A stretch of 64,000 nt of DNA from an uncultured Chlamydiae bacterium (lineage in GTDB: Bacteria; Chlamydiota; Chlamydiia; Chlamydiales; Rhabdochlamydiaceae). Below are positions 26,895 through 36,798 of this stretch, piece after piece; the stretch's first letter is position 1; every line of letters begins with the position of its first letter. The stretch spans positions 19,963 through 83,962 of the forward strand of contig CAIJXB010000060.1 in assembly GCA_903824495.1 (NCBI GenBank), written 5' to 3'. The notes under the pieces were generated by a model, which was given only the letters and a program-made list of their open reading frames with translations, was not told the DNA's origin and made no database searches. A program made the translations under genes and the position numbers.

Positions 26895-29800
26895 ATGGGG
26901 CAGTATTTACTGGGTCTAGTTTTAGTTTTTTTCTGTTTTCAGAATGCAACTGCAAGTGAAAATATTCTGAGCAGTATATATCTAGGCTCAAGAGAAGGCG
27001 ATCCGGCGAGCTTAGTTGAAAATGTTAGCACGATCCATGGCGACTATACAGAAGTAGAGGTCGATCTTATAGTGCCTTCGCCCGATTCCCTTATTCTCTC
27101 TCGGTTTTATAGTAGCCGTGACACGATCCAAACAGCTACTTTTGGTGGTTGGAGGTTCACCCCTCAATGCTTTCTATCCATCCGGAAAGATCCAAAGGGG
27201 AAAACTTACAAAACAGCGGAGGGCACATTTGAACATATGTGTATTTTTGTTGGGACGCCTGAAGGGAGTATCTTGTCATATACCGGCTGGTATAATTCTA
27301 ACTCTAAAGATCATGGCATATTCAAAATCGATGCAGAGGAAGAGTCTCTCGGTCTTGCTAACACGGCAAGAGGAAATATTAGTGCTTGGACCAATTTAAA
27401 AAACAACGAGCTCTCTTTCGATTCTCAAAACAATAGTTTTGAACTTTCTCTTAGCTCAGGCGGTAAACGGTCCTACGTTAAACATCCATCCCTTGACCTT
27501 TATCTCCTCAAATTAGAAACCCTTCCTTCAGGCAACAAGATCTTTTATGAGTTCGATGATCAAGGAAAGCTCAAGCTAGTTAAAGAGACCAATGCTGCTG
27601 AAGAAAGGGTTTTAGGCTGGATCAAGATCGAATATGGAGATGGAATACATGTTGATACCAGTGATGGTAAAACAGTAGACTACCATTTCCAACAAACTTC
27701 TTCTGGCCATGATCTCCTTTCTCAGGTCATTCGGTCAGATAAGCCCTCTTTAAACTATCAATATAAGGTGGTGGGTAAACGAGCATTGCTTACGAAAAAA
27801 GAGCTGCCCGAAGGACGTTTTGTCAGCATTGATTACGACTCTCATCAGGAGAATAAAGTAAAGTCAGTGACAACGCCCGAAGGCACAAGTGGAACGACGA
27901 CGACTTGGCTTTCTTACAGCCAAGACTCCGATGAGGCAGGATGGACCGAAGTGAGTGGCCCCGGAGGGCGCAAGACGATCTACCGTTTTGATGAAAACCT
28001 GCAACTGACCGGTATCGAGCAATACTTATGCGAAAGTTTATACCGTGTCCATAAAAAATTCTGGGGCAAGAAAGAAAATGTCTCCTATCTCATGGCTACT
28101 TCCGTTGAAGATGGTAATGGCGCTGTTTTTTACTACAAGTCCTACGTCTACGATGACAGAGATACAGGCAATATTGTTGAAGAAAGGGAGTATGGGAACT
28201 TAACAGGCGCCAATCCGGGCCCTGTTGCTTTTGATGAGGAAGGAGTACCTACTGAACCTCAAGAATCGCATAAAAAAACTTATTCCTATTCCACAAAGGA
28301 AGGCGTGGATGTTGTCAATCAAATGGATGTAAAAGGGAATGGTCTTAGGCTTGTCTATAAAAAGGGAACCAATCTGCTCATCAGAAAGGCCATTTTAGAA
28401 AAGGATAAAAGGAAAAAAAGATGGTTTTATGAGTACAACGAAGATGGGGCCCTCATTCAAGTCATCGTTGATGACCATGATGATACAGAAGCAAAACACT
28501 TCTACAAAGCCACAGAAAGACACATTACTAACATTTCTCCTAAGAAAGAAATTCCTAATATTGGGGCAGCGGAGATCATTGAAGAAAAATGTGTCAATAT
28601 TGAGAAAAAGAGCGAAGTTCTTTTAAAAAAAACAGTGAATCACTTCGATCCTCAAGGGAGCCTTGAATCCCAAGATATTTATGATGCAAAAGATGTTCAT
28701 CAATATTCGATTAGAAAAGAGCATAAGAATGGGCTTCTTGCTTTAGAAACGGATCCTTTTGGGCATGAGACTCATTATTCTTACGACAACAATCACAACC
28801 TAATCTTAGAAAAACATTCTTCCACCGGAATCTCTCTAGAATACGGGTATGATTTAAGGAACCGTCTCATTTACACAGCAGAAAAAGATATCCAGGGAAA
28901 CAGATTTGAAATTCATGTCTCTTATGATTCGGCAGGAAACAAAATCTCAGAGATAGATCGGTTTGGCAATGAAACCGTCTATTCTCCCGATGAGCTGGGA
29001 CGCGTCCTTTCTATCACTTATCCAGAAATAAAAGATGGCAAAACTTCTTCAATTTGCCCTACCTACATCTATAGCTATGACCTTTTCGATAATGCAATCA
29101 CTATCACAGATCCCAAAGGGAATATCACTCAGAAGACTTATAACGTACGCAGTAAGCCCACGTCTATTCACCATCTAGATGGGACAGAGGAACTTTTTAA
29201 ATATGATACGGAAGGTAGTCTCCATCGCTACTCAGGAAGAGATGGGATAATTAAGGTCTTTGAGTATGATTATTTAGGCCGTGTTACACATACTGAACAC
29301 TACCAGCGAGGAAGCACAGGAAAAAGGGACGGTTTTAAGAGTGATTATTACTGGTATAGTGCTTTTCATCTACTTGCAAAGAGCGATGACCAGGGAAAGT
29401 CTGTATATGCCTATGACCAGGCAGGAAGGCTCTCTATCTCAAATGAATCGAGAAACAGATCTGAAGTGTCATATTGGAGTTGGACTACTGCTGGTATTGC
29501 CGGCATTAAAAATGGAGATATGACAGAATTTCTTTACGATTCACTCGGGAGAACGCAGTCCGTCAAAAAATGGAAAGATTCCAAGAAATTTACCCTTTAT
29601 GTGAAAGAATATGATCTTTTAGATCACGTTTTAGAAGAGCGTACCGAAAACGAAAAAGGCACAGTCCTTATTAAAAGCAGATATGTCTATAACGATAAGG
29701 AGCAACTTTCTCAGGTTATTGGCTATCCTAACAATCAAGAAAGCGTTCTTGTTCAATATGGATATGATGGTTTTGGGCGTCTGTCAACCTTAAGAGATGC

Positions 29801-32417
29801 TTTCAATCAAGAAACTCAAATGATCTATGACGATCGGTACACCAATGAACTCGGTCAAAAAACTCTAAAACGCATACAGATCGACCCTCTTGGAAATCAA
29901 AAAGAAGAAATCTTCGATATCTCAAATAATCTTGTCAAAGCCTCAAAAAAAGATAAATCAGGACAGCTTCTTACTGAGTCAGAATTTATCTATGACACCT
30001 ACGGAAACAAGATCTTTGAAAATAATACCGTTCTTTCTTCCGAAAAATCCTCAAGAACGTATGCGACAGAGTGGTCGTATGATTTCGGAAATCAATTAAA
30101 GGCCATTACGAAGGCTGTAGGCACTCCTAATGAACACAAGACGACGCTCGCTTACAATCCATATGGAGATCTCTCACAAAGGCAGCAACCTGGATTTAAA
30201 GAGCCCATTACCTATCGATATAATGACCAAGGACAGTTGTTTTCTCTTTCCTATCAGGACGCGAAGAAGACTCAGGCTTCTCATCGGATCTCCTATGATG
30301 ACCGGGGCAATGTCAAAGAGGTCAAGCTTGGGGCAACCCACACTCTTAAATTTGAGATCGATACGAATAAACAACTCCTTTCAGAGACGGTTCAAGATGA
30401 ATGGGGCTCTTACACAGTCAGCTGCACGCGTAATGGGGAAGGTCTTATAGAAACCATCAAATTGCCGGACGGGTCATGGGCCGAGTATTCCTACGAAGGG
30501 CCTCTCGTCAAGGAGGTATCTCGCTTTGCAAAAGAGAAAAAACAGCTCTATAACTACCGTATCGCTTCCATAGACCAAATGGGGCACTCTCTTGAAGAAA
30601 TATTGATAGGATTTGTGGGAGGCAGAAATCAGAGCTGGGATCGAGCTTCTCGAAGAACAGAAATTGTGACAGACCTTTTCCAGGATCGAGTACCGGAAGG
30701 CGGATACGACTCTCTTCAAAACATACGGATCAGAGAAACCATCTTAGATGAAGAAAAATCAATAGCAGAATATGAGTACAATACCCTTTCTCAACTCATC
30801 TCAGAAAAAGGCGAGATAGAGCATCGTTACTCTTACGATTCGTTAGGGAATCGTCTTGAAAAAGACGGGGCTAGCTACAAGGTCAACGATTTGAATCAGC
30901 TTCTGGAGGCAGAAGGAGTCTCTTATACATTTGGTTTAGATGGCAACATTGAAACTAAGACTGTTGGGGGGAAAACATGGATCTATCAGAGCAACCATTT
31001 AAATCAGCTCATTTCGATCAAAGAACCAAATGAGAATACTATCACATTCACTTATGACTTAAGTGGAAAACGGCTGACCAAACAAATTGAAAGTAAAAGT
31101 AAAAAAACAAAAGTATTCCGATATTTCTATTTAGGGCAGACCGAGCTCGGATGTCTTGATGAGAAGGGGGGCATCGTAGAACTCAAAGTACCAAGCGATC
31201 CCAATCGTCCGGAAGCATCTCCCTGCGTAGCTCTCGAATTCAAAAAAGATATCTATGCTCCTCTTTACGATTTGCAAGGTAATATCGTCTGTCTCGTCGA
31301 CCCTCAAAAACGTAAGATCATAGAAAGCTACCGTTACAGTGTTTTTGGGGAAGAGGAAATCATCAACGGGAAAGGGCGAGTTGTCGCTGATTCCTCTGTC
31401 GGCAATCCTTGGAGATATCAAGGTAAGCGAATTGATAAAGAGATAGCTCTTATTTATTTTGGTCAGAGGTATTACGATCCAAAAATAGGAAGGTGGATCA
31501 GTCCCGATCCGGCAGGAGATATTGACGGACCTAACCTCTATGCATTTGCTAGAAATAATCCTTTGACTTATGTTGATTATTTTGGACTTGCTTCGGAGGT
31601 GAACGAAAATCAAGGCAAGGAGTTTCAGGGTTACTTCTATGGAGAATATGAACCTCATTGCCATTGTGAATCCCACCGTACTTGCAAGCGCGGAGGAGAT
31701 ATCGCAAGTAAGCTTGGAGGTATTAGTCATGGCGTAGTAGATTTTATGGTAGGATCGCTTCATGACTTCCAAACAACAGCTCTCTATGTGGGATCCGGAG
31801 AGCTTGAAATGAACCTTGACGAAAGAGTTCAGATGATTGAAGCCGTAGAACGATCTCAAGCCAAGCAGATGGGGCAAGTAGAAGGCTGGATGATGGACAT
31901 GCTTTCTATCGATGAATCTGATAGCATTTATCAGTCTTATCGATCTAAAACGACTCTAGGCTTAGAAGTTGGATCTTTGGTTGTCGGGGGATACGGAGCC
32001 GTAAAGGGCGTGGTTGGGTTTAGCAAATTGGCAAGAATGCCTATGCAAATATCCAGACTTATTAAAGCGGAAAGTGTTATTGTCAAAAGTATTGGCAGGT
32101 CTAATAAAATTTGGACCTCAACAAAAAATAGAACATCCGTAAGAAATGCATTTCTACATTGGCAAGAGCACGGGGCGGATTTTCCTGAGCTTTTAAATGC
32201 AAGGCAATATGCAGAAGCATCAAAGACCTTTATTAGAAATCCTCCGGCAGGAACTTTGACAAAAATTCGTGCAAATGGAGATGTTGTTCTTTATAATCCT
32301 TCGACGAACAGTTTTGCCATTAGTAATGCAGAAGGATTGCCAAGAACTATGTATAGGCCTAGTTTAGGCCGACATCCCTATTCAACAAATATGGAGTACT
32401 TTAATGCCCAAAAATAA
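26895..32417 (+). CDS. Rhs/YD-repeat polymorphic toxin, Sec-exported
   Basis: 1840 aa. It has a signal peptide (YLLGLVLVFFCFQNATA), an N-terminal Rhs cap-like domain (SLVENVSTIHGDYTEVEVDL), then about 1200 residues of YD repeats (YDxxGR/YDxxGN). The conserved core end is GQRYYDPKIGRWISPDPAGD...NNPLTYVDYFGL near residue 1565. The variable C-terminus is ~275 aa. Its last ~95 residues (NAFLHWQEHGADFPELLNA.., GTLTKIRANGDVVLYNPSTN.., PRTMYRP..YFNAQK) look like the EndoU/colicin-type (BECR-fold) RNase toxins found at CdiA and Rhs C-termini, with conserved His and Arg. No PAAR or VgrG domain, so export is probably Sec-based, as in WapA. GGGGGAGGGG precedes the ATG. Putative immunity genes follow with overlap. 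Confidence 0.85.
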   Translation: MGQYLLGLVLVFFCFQNATASENILSSIYLGSREGDPASLVENVSTIHGDYTEVEVDLIVPSPDSLILSRFYSSRDTIQTATFGGWRFTPQCFLSIRKDPKGKTYKTAEGTFEHMCIFVGTPEGSILSYTGWYNSNSKDHGIFKIDAEEESLGLANTARGNISAWTNLKNNELSFDSQNNSFELSLSSGGKRSYVKHPSLDLYLLKLETLPSGNKIFYEFDDQGKLKLVKETNAAEERVLGWIKIEYGDGIHVDTSDGKTVDYHFQQTSSGHDLLSQVIRSDKPSLNYQYKVVGKRALLTKKELPEGRFVSIDYDSHQENKVKSVTTPEGTSGTTTTWLSYSQDSDEAGWTEVSGPGGRKTIYRFDENLQLTGIEQYLCESLYRVHKKFWGKKENVSYLMATSVEDGNGAVFYYKSYVYDDRDTGNIVEEREYGNLTGANPGPVAFDEEGVPTEPQESHKKTYSYSTKEGVDVVNQMDVKGNGLRLVYKKGTNLLIRKAILEKDKRKKRWFYEYNEDGALIQVIVDDHDDTEAKHFYKATERHITNISPKKEIPNIGAAEIIEEKCVNIEKKSEVLLKKTVNHFDPQGSLESQDIYDAKDVHQYSIRKEHKNGLLALETDPFGHETHYSYDNNHNLILEKHSSTGISLEYGYDLRNRLIYTAEKDIQGNRFEIHVSYDSAGNKISEIDRFGNETVYSPDELGRVLSITYPEIKDGKTSSICPTYIYSYDLFDNAITITDPKGNITQKTYNVRSKPTSIHHLDGTEELFKYDTEGSLHRYSGRDGIIKVFEYDYLGRVTHTEHYQRGSTGKRDGFKSDYYWYSAFHLLAKSDDQGKSVYAYDQAGRLSISNESRNRSEVSYWSWTTAGIAGIKNGDMTEFLYDSLGRTQSVKKWKDSKKFTLYVKEYDLLDHVLEERTENEKGTVLIKSRYVYNDKEQLSQVIGYPNNQESVLVQYGYDGFGRLSTLRDAFNQETQMIYDDRYTNELGQKTLKRIQIDPLGNQKEEIFDISNNLVKASKKDKSGQLLTESEFIYDTYGNKIFENNTVLSSEKSSRTYATEWSYDFGNQLKAITKAVGTPNEHKTTLAYNPYGDLSQRQQPGFKEPITYRYNDQGQLFSLSYQDAKKTQASHRISYDDRGNVKEVKLGATHTLKFEIDTNKQLLSETVQDEWGSYTVSCTRNGEGLIETIKLPDGSWAEYSYEGPLVKEVSRFAKEKKQLYNYRIASIDQMGHSLEEILIGFVGGRNQSWDRASRRTEIVTDLFQDRVPEGGYDSLQNIRIRETILDEEKSIAEYEYNTLSQLISEKGEIEHRYSYDSLGNRLEKDGASYKVNDLNQLLEAEGVSYTFGLDGNIETKTVGGKTWIYQSNHLNQLISIKEPNENTITFTYDLSGKRLTKQIESKSKKTKVFRYFYLGQTELGCLDEKGGIVELKVPSDPNRPEASPCVALEFKKDIYAPLYDLQGNIVCLVDPQKRKIIESYRYSVFGEEEIINGKGRVVADSSVGNPWRYQGKRIDKEIALIYFGQRYYDPKIGRWISPDPAGDIDGPNLYAFARNNPLTYVDYFGLASEVNENQGKEFQGYFYGEYEPHCHCESHRTCKRGGDIASKLGGISHGVVDFMVGSLHDFQTTALYVGSGELEMNLDERVQMIEAVERSQAKQMGQVEGWMMDMLSIDESDSIYQSYRSKTTLGLEVGSLVVGGYGAVKGVVGFSKLARMPMQISRLIKAESVIVKSIGRSNKIWTSTKNRTSVRNAFLHWQEHGADFPELLNARQYAEASKTFIRNPPAGTLTKIRANGDVVLYNPSTNSFAISNAEGLPRTMYRPSLGRHPYSTNMEYFNAQK

Positions 32418-32676
32418 AGACGAGTCTTATCATTGTCGTATCTGCGGATTAGAACAAGATTTCCAACCTTGGGGGGCTGATGGGAAAACGCCAGCTTTTG
32501 AACTCTGCGGCTGTTGTGGAGTTGATTTTGGATATCAAGATTGCACTCCAGAATATGTTAAGAAATTCCGTGAGGAATGGTTGAAAAAGGGGAGCAAGTG
32601 GTCTAACCTAGATGAAAAGCCAACTGATTGGGCATTAGAGACGCAAATGAAGAAAATCCCTAAAGAATACAAATGA
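32404..32676 (+). CDS. Cysteine-rich zinc-ribbon protein, putative immunity-associated
   Basis: 90 aa with YHCRICGLEQ and CGCCGVDFGYQDC: two C-x2-C knuckles, followed by YVKKFREEW..WALETQMKKIP. The same domain is the C-terminal half of the next protein and a decayed copy is at 33598. It starts inside the toxin gene (14-nt overlap), so the two are translated together. Small cysteine-rich proteins of this kind recur after Rhs and CDI toxins; direct toxin binding is inference. Confidence 0.75.
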   Translation: MPKNKDESYHCRICGLEQDFQPWGADGKTPAFELCGCCGVDFGYQDCTPEYVKKFREEWLKKGSKWSNLDEKPTDWALETQMKKIPKEYK

Positions 32677-33281
32677 AAACGCTTTGTGAGTATGATTTAA
32701 AACAGATACGGTTGATTGAAAAAAGGCTTGATCTGTTTAAAAATAACAAGTTAGATCTATTTGATCTTGTTGGTGAGCTAGGTGGTCTTTTAAATGCCAT
32801 TGAATCTGTCCCAGATTCTTGGATGGATGAATTTCGAACCGAAATTAATACCCTGGAAATGATTCATGACTGTATTGAAGATGGATCAATATCTAAATGG
32901 AGTGGAGACTTTAAAGAAGGCCTGCGAAAATCGATTGCTAAATTGAAAATACTATCGTCGGGCATTATTGAGGAATATTTAAAAATATCGGATCCAAACA
33001 TATTAGAAAGTGCCATTGAAGCAAATGTCACTTATAATTGTCGCGTATGCGGACTTGATCAAGGTTTTGATCCATGGGGAGAAGATGGCCAGACCCCTAC
33101 ATTTGATATTTGTGATTGTTGCGGTGTCCAATTTGGATACCAAGATTGCAATGTATTGTATGTAAAAAAATTTCGAGAAGAATGGTTAGGAAATGGGGCA
33201 AAATGGTTTTTTTCAAAAGATGAGCCTCAAAACTGGTCGTTAGAGGCACAAATGAAGAGCATTCCTGAAGAATATAAATGA
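32673..33281 (+). CDS. Two-domain protein: CdiI-like helical domain fused to zinc ribbon
   Basis: 202 aa. Residues 1-110 are helical and acidic (LFDLVGELGGLLNAIESVPDSWMDEFRTEINTLEMIHD), resembling small immunity proteins linked to CdiA tRNase toxins. Residues 115-202 repeat the preceding protein: YNCRVCGLDQGFDPWGEDGQTP, CDCCGVQFGYQDC, then FREEWLGNGAKW. It starts with a 4-nt ATGA overlap with the previous gene. The helical half is the best candidate for the actual inhibitor of the Rhs toxin; the fusion suggests the zinc ribbon works with it. Confidence 0.75.
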   Translation: MKTLCEYDLKQIRLIEKRLDLFKNNKLDLFDLVGELGGLLNAIESVPDSWMDEFRTEINTLEMIHDCIEDGSISKWSGDFKEGLRKSIAKLKILSSGIIEEYLKISDPNILESAIEANVTYNCRVCGLDQGFDPWGEDGQTPTFDICDCCGVQFGYQDCNVLYVKKFREEWLGNGAKWFFSKDEPQNWSLEAQMKSIPEEYK

Positions 33282-33586
33282 AAAAGCATGTGAATTTCCC
33301 AAGAGACTCTGATGTATCAAATGAGCAACATTTGGAAAATGAGAAATGTTACCGTTGCCCATGTTGTGGTTTTTTGACTAGATCAGAAGCGGATTATGGC
33401 ACATTTGAAATTTGTCCAGTATGTAATTGGGAAGATGATGAGGTACAGTTCAATAACCCAGATTTTCGTGGAGGAGCTAACCAGGAAAGTCTTAATGAAG
33501 CCATGGGAAATTATAAAAAATTTGGAGCTTCCTCTAAGAAGTATATAAAAGAGGTGAGACCTCCACTTCCCGAAGAAATTCCGTAG
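33278..33586 (+). CDS. CPCC-family cysteine-rich protein
   Basis: 102 aa matching the CPCC cysteine-rich family: YRCPCCGFLTRSEADYGTFEICPVCNWEDDEVQ, NPDFRGGANQESLNEAMGNYKKFGA, and a VRPPLP end. The four cysteines form one zinc site. Members are common among orphan immunity genes downstream of Rhs toxins. ATGA overlap with the preceding gene places it in the same operon. Whether it protects against this toxin or another one is unknown. Confidence 0.8.
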   Translation: MKKHVNFPRDSDVSNEQHLENEKCYRCPCCGFLTRSEADYGTFEICPVCNWEDDEVQFNNPDFRGGANQESLNEAMGNYKKFGASSKKYIKEVRPPLPEEIP

Positions 33587-33597
33587 AAGGATTTAAC

Positions 33598-33855
33598 ATG
33601 TTTACGGTCAATGAAGCCATTAAATTAGCCTGTAGAGTATGTGGGGAAATTCAGAGTAATCCTCCAAGGAAAAAGGAGGATTTTTATCCAACCTATGACA
33701 TATGTGATTGCTGTAGAACGGAATTTGGATATGGTGATTGTACCTGTAAAGGCCTCCATCATAAAATCAGACTGTATACGGGAATACCTTATCCTCTTTG
33801 TAGCAATTCGGATTTTTTTAACTTGTATTCCTTGGAGGAAATTAGTTCAAATTGA
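33598..33855 (+). CDS. Divergent zinc-ribbon protein, third paralogue of 32404
   Basis: 85 aa: LACRVCGEIQSNPPRKKEDFYPTYDICDCCRTEFGYGDCTC keeps the two knuckles, then the sequence shortens and changes (CKGLHHKIRLYTGIPYPL). The 3' end overlaps the opposite-strand membrane gene, so the original C-terminus was probably replaced. Only 11 nt after the CPCC gene. Probably an orphan or decaying member of the immunity array. Confidence 0.65.
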   Translation: MFTVNEAIKLACRVCGEIQSNPPRKKEDFYPTYDICDCCRTEFGYGDCTCKGLHHKIRLYTGIPYPLCSNSDFFNLYSLEEISSN

Positions 33856-34331
33856 GGCCAAGCTTCAACAGCCTTATGAAATAGGGTATCAAGTTCCTCA
33901 ACGCTTGAGGAGGCCTTTAAAACCTGTACAAGTTGTAAATATTCCTGATTGAGCTTTTTTTGAGTTTTTTGGAGGCAGATTTTTTTATTTATCTTTCTCA
34001 ATTTGATGCTGTAAATGTACCACCAAGCAAACAAAAAAACATTAAGTAGGAGTATAAGAAATTGTATAGCATCGTCACAGCCCTTAAAAGACATGCAAAG
34101 CTGAAGAGGACTGATAACCAAACACCACGTTAACCAAGCTGTTCCATGCTTGACGTAGGCGCAGCGCCAAAGTATCCAAAATGGGATCAGACTGAATAGA
34201 CCTACCACAAGGATAGAAATCCAAAAAGAGCTCGGAGCGGTTCGGATTTCTCCAGAAACAAATCCCAACAGAATCACCAAAGACATTGGATAAAAAACGA
34301 AATAGGTGAAAGCTGGATATTCTACCAACAT
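33789..34331 (-). pseudogene. Membrane-protein gene, 3' part, split by IS21 element
   Basis: Encodes TM helices (FVFYPMSLVILLGFVSG, FWISILVVGLFSLIPFWILW, TWCLVISPLQLCM, FLILLLNVFLFAWWYIY) and a basic C-terminal tail; family unknown. The apparent ATG at 34331 and its first six codons belong to the left end of the IS21 element. The native gene resumes on the far side at 37488: removing the element and one AAAGC copy joins the frames as ..RWLKAAF-TYFVFYP.. So this is the larger 3' part of a gene of at least 215 codons. It could still be translated from the start supplied by the element end. Confidence 0.65.
34309..34313. repeat. Left target duplication of IS21 element (AAAGC)
   Basis: AAAGC directly before the left end of the element, and AAAGC again at 37488-37492 directly after the right end. 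A 5-bp duplication is within the range known for IS21-family transposition. Confidence 0.8.
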
Positions 34332-34484
34332 CCGCGCCTCGATTCTACGAACATGCGCGGGTCAATTAAATTTGAATTTTATACAGTTTTCAAAATAAAC
34401 AATTCTTAATATTAACTCTTACTAATTTTTTAACTATAATTATCTCGAAATTTGCTTTTTCGAGGTTTTATGAAAAGGATTAAT

Positions 34485-36023
34485 ATGAGAAAAATAAGAG
34501 AAGTATTGCGTTTGAAGTTTGATGCCGTACGGCGTTCTGATGAGAAAATTGCGCAAACTGTAGGGATCGGAGAAACTACGGTAAGACAATATTTGAGTCG
34601 GGCAAAAGCCGCTGGATTAGCGTGGCCTTTGCCTGAAAATCTATGTGACAAAAATCTAGAAGAACTTCTTTACCCTCCTATACAGAAACAACGTTTTGAT
34701 GAATATGACTTACCGAATTTTGAGTACATACATAAAGAGCTCAAAAGGAAGGGAGTAACCCTTTTCTTGCTCTGGGAAGAATACAAAGAATCACATAGCA
34801 ATTATTGCTGTTACAGCCGGTTGTGTCAGTTATACAAAGGATGGTGTGCTACCGGCGACACTTGGATGATACAGACCCATAAGGCCGGAGAATCTACTTT
34901 TATAGATTGGGCAGGTCTTACCATGCCCATCTATAATCTTGTAGATGGCTCCATCGACTTTGAGGCGCAAATATTTGTATCTGCTCTTGGAGCGAGCTCT
35001 TACACGTTTGGTAGGGCTATGAGGAGTCAAAAGGTTCTGGATTGGTGCAGCGCTCATAAGCATATGAGCGCATTTTATGATGGGGTTTCCGATTATTGGA
35101 TGCCTGACAACCTCAAGTCCGGAGTGACTAAGTCTGATAGGTACGAACCCAATATTCAAGAGACTTACGAGGATATGGCTCGGCATTATCAAGTCGCTAT
35201 AGTTCCGGCTCGAGTGAGAAGGCCTCAAGATAAGTCTAAAGTAGAAAGCGCCGTTTATTTAGTAGAGAATCAAGTCCTTGCCCCTTTGCGCGACAGAAAG
35301 TTTTTTTCTTTGGAAGAGCTTAATGAAGCCATGAGAGAACCTCTTGAAGCAATTAATAAAAAACCTTTCCAAAACATGCCGGGATCTTCCCGCTATTCCC
35401 TCTATTTAGAAATAGAGAAGCCAGCATTAAGCCCTCTTCCGGCCACTGCGTACGAGGTGTTGTATTACGGACGGGAAACTCTCAACCAGGGATACCACAT
35501 CTTCGTTGAGGGAGTCCCTTATAGCATTCCCTATAAGCTCGTAGGTAAAAGTATCGAATCACGATATAACGAGCGTACAGTGGAATTTTTCTATAACAGC
35601 AAGCAAGTGGCCATTCATCAGAGAAGCTTCAAAACAGGAACTTCCGTTACAGATCCCAAGCATCAGCCAATCAAACATCAGCGTCATGCGGAATCTACCG
35701 ATCCTGAAAACATAAAAGAACAGTCCCTCAAAATGGGAGAGTCTGTATTTGCATGGGTAACCCATGTTCTAGAAGACTCAACTAAAAAAGAAAAGCAACG
35801 TCTCAATACGGCTCTTGGAGTTGTGAGGCTTTCAAAAACCTATTCGTTTGCGAGGGTGAATGCTGCATGTGCCAGAGGATTGTTTTATAAAAATTTCCTC
35901 TTCAAAGGGATAGAAGATATTCTAAAAAGAAACCTGGATGGCACGCCTCTACCTATTACAGAAATACTAAAACCGCTACCCCAAAAACACGTCAATGTTC
36001 GCGGGCCTGGCTATTACCTATAA
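34485..36023 (+). CDS. istA: IstA transposase, IS21 family
   Basis: DDE transposase of about 512 aa. N-terminal helix-turn-helix (KIREVLRLKFDAVRRSDEKIAQTVGIGETTVRQYLSRA region), then the catalytic core: FIDWAGLTMPIY (first Asp), MPDNLKSGV (second Asp) and RRPQDKSKVESAV (Glu). The C-terminal beta domain follows. The start at 34485 has AAAGGA six bases upstream; upstream in-frame ATGs at 34452 and 34470 lack a site. IstA cuts and joins the element ends with help from IstB. Confidence 0.9.
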   Translation: MRKIREVLRLKFDAVRRSDEKIAQTVGIGETTVRQYLSRAKAAGLAWPLPENLCDKNLEELLYPPIQKQRFDEYDLPNFEYIHKELKRKGVTLFLLWEEYKESHSNYCCYSRLCQLYKGWCATGDTWMIQTHKAGESTFIDWAGLTMPIYNLVDGSIDFEAQIFVSALGASSYTFGRAMRSQKVLDWCSAHKHMSAFYDGVSDYWMPDNLKSGVTKSDRYEPNIQETYEDMARHYQVAIVPARVRRPQDKSKVESAVYLVENQVLAPLRDRKFFSLEELNEAMREPLEAINKKPFQNMPGSSRYSLYLEIEKPALSPLPATAYEVLYYGRETLNQGYHIFVEGVPYSIPYKLVGKSIESRYNERTVEFFYNSKQVAIHQRSFKTGTSVTDPKHQPIKHQRHAESTDPENIKEQSLKMGESVFAWVTHVLEDSTKKEKQRLNTALGVVRLSKTYSFARVNAACARGLFYKNFLFKGIEDILKRNLDGTPLPITEILKPLPQKHVNVRGPGYYL

Positions 36024-36045
36024 AAACACAAAAAAGGAGTTCATT

Positions 36046-36789
36046 ATGATGATCCATCCGGTTATTGAAAGTTTAAAAAGATTACGTCTTAAGGGCGTTA
36101 TAGAAGCCCTTGAATGCCAGTTAAAAAATCCCGAGAGCAAAAATCTCCTATTTGAAGAGCGACTTGCTCTTTTGCTCGACAATGAAATAGGGATTAGAGA
36201 GCGCAAACAGCTGCAAACCCGGCTAAAAAAAGCCAAACTCAAACATCAGGCATATATGCCTGATGTTACGTATGAAGCGGTTCGAAAACTCGACAGAAGT
36301 CTTTTCTTGTCATTTGAAAGTTGCCGTTGGATCGATGAGCACAGAAACATTCTGATTACAGGATTTACAGGGACGGGAAAATCGTACCTGGCAGATGCCC
36401 TAGCTCATAATGCCTGTATGAAGGGGTATGTTGTTCGCAGAGTTCAATGTCCCCGATTTTTCCATGAGTTGATTGCTGCAAAAGCAGATGGTTCCTATTT
36501 AAGAATGCAAACGGAGCTAGCAAAGGCGGATCTCTTAATAATGGATGATTTATACATCGCTCCATTCAGCGACGAGAACAGAAGAGACCTTCTAGAAATC
36601 ATGGATGATAGATACAACAAGACCTCCACGATAGTCACAAGTCAGCTGCCTATGGAGGACTGGCACGAAGCTTTAGGGGATGCAACTCTAGGCGACGCTA
36701 TCTTAGATCGTCTCGTTCATAACAGCTATAAGATTGCACTGGAAGGACCCTCTAAACGCAAACCACAACCTAAACAAATAGAACAATAG
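36046..36789 (+). CDS. istB: IstB transposition helper ATPase
   Basis: 247-aa AAA+ ATPase of the DnaC/IstB class. Walker A is ITGFTGTGKSYLADAL near residue 105, Walker B LLIMDDLYI near 165, sensor/arginine region IVTSQLPMEDWHEALGD and DRLVHNSYKI. The start ATG 36046 has AAGGAG about 8 bases upstream; the open frame to 35995 overlaps istA and is not used. IstB assembles on target DNA and recruits IstA. Follows istA by 22 nt. Confidence 0.9.
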   Translation: MMIHPVIESLKRLRLKGVIEALECQLKNPESKNLLFEERLALLLDNEIGIRERKQLQTRLKKAKLKHQAYMPDVTYEAVRKLDRSLFLSFESCRWIDEHRNILITGFTGTGKSYLADALAHNACMKGYVVRRVQCPRFFHELIAAKADGSYLRMQTELAKADLLIMDDLYIAPFSDENRRDLLEIMDDRYNKTSTIVTSQLPMEDWHEALGDATLGDAILDRLVHNSYKIALEGPSKRKPQPKQIEQ

Positions 36790-36798
36790 GAGAATTTT

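Noticed and set aside
31131..31877. 248-codon minus-strand frame opposite the Rhs gene
   Set aside because: Antisense shadow of a clear YD-repeat and Rhs core region; no start signal.
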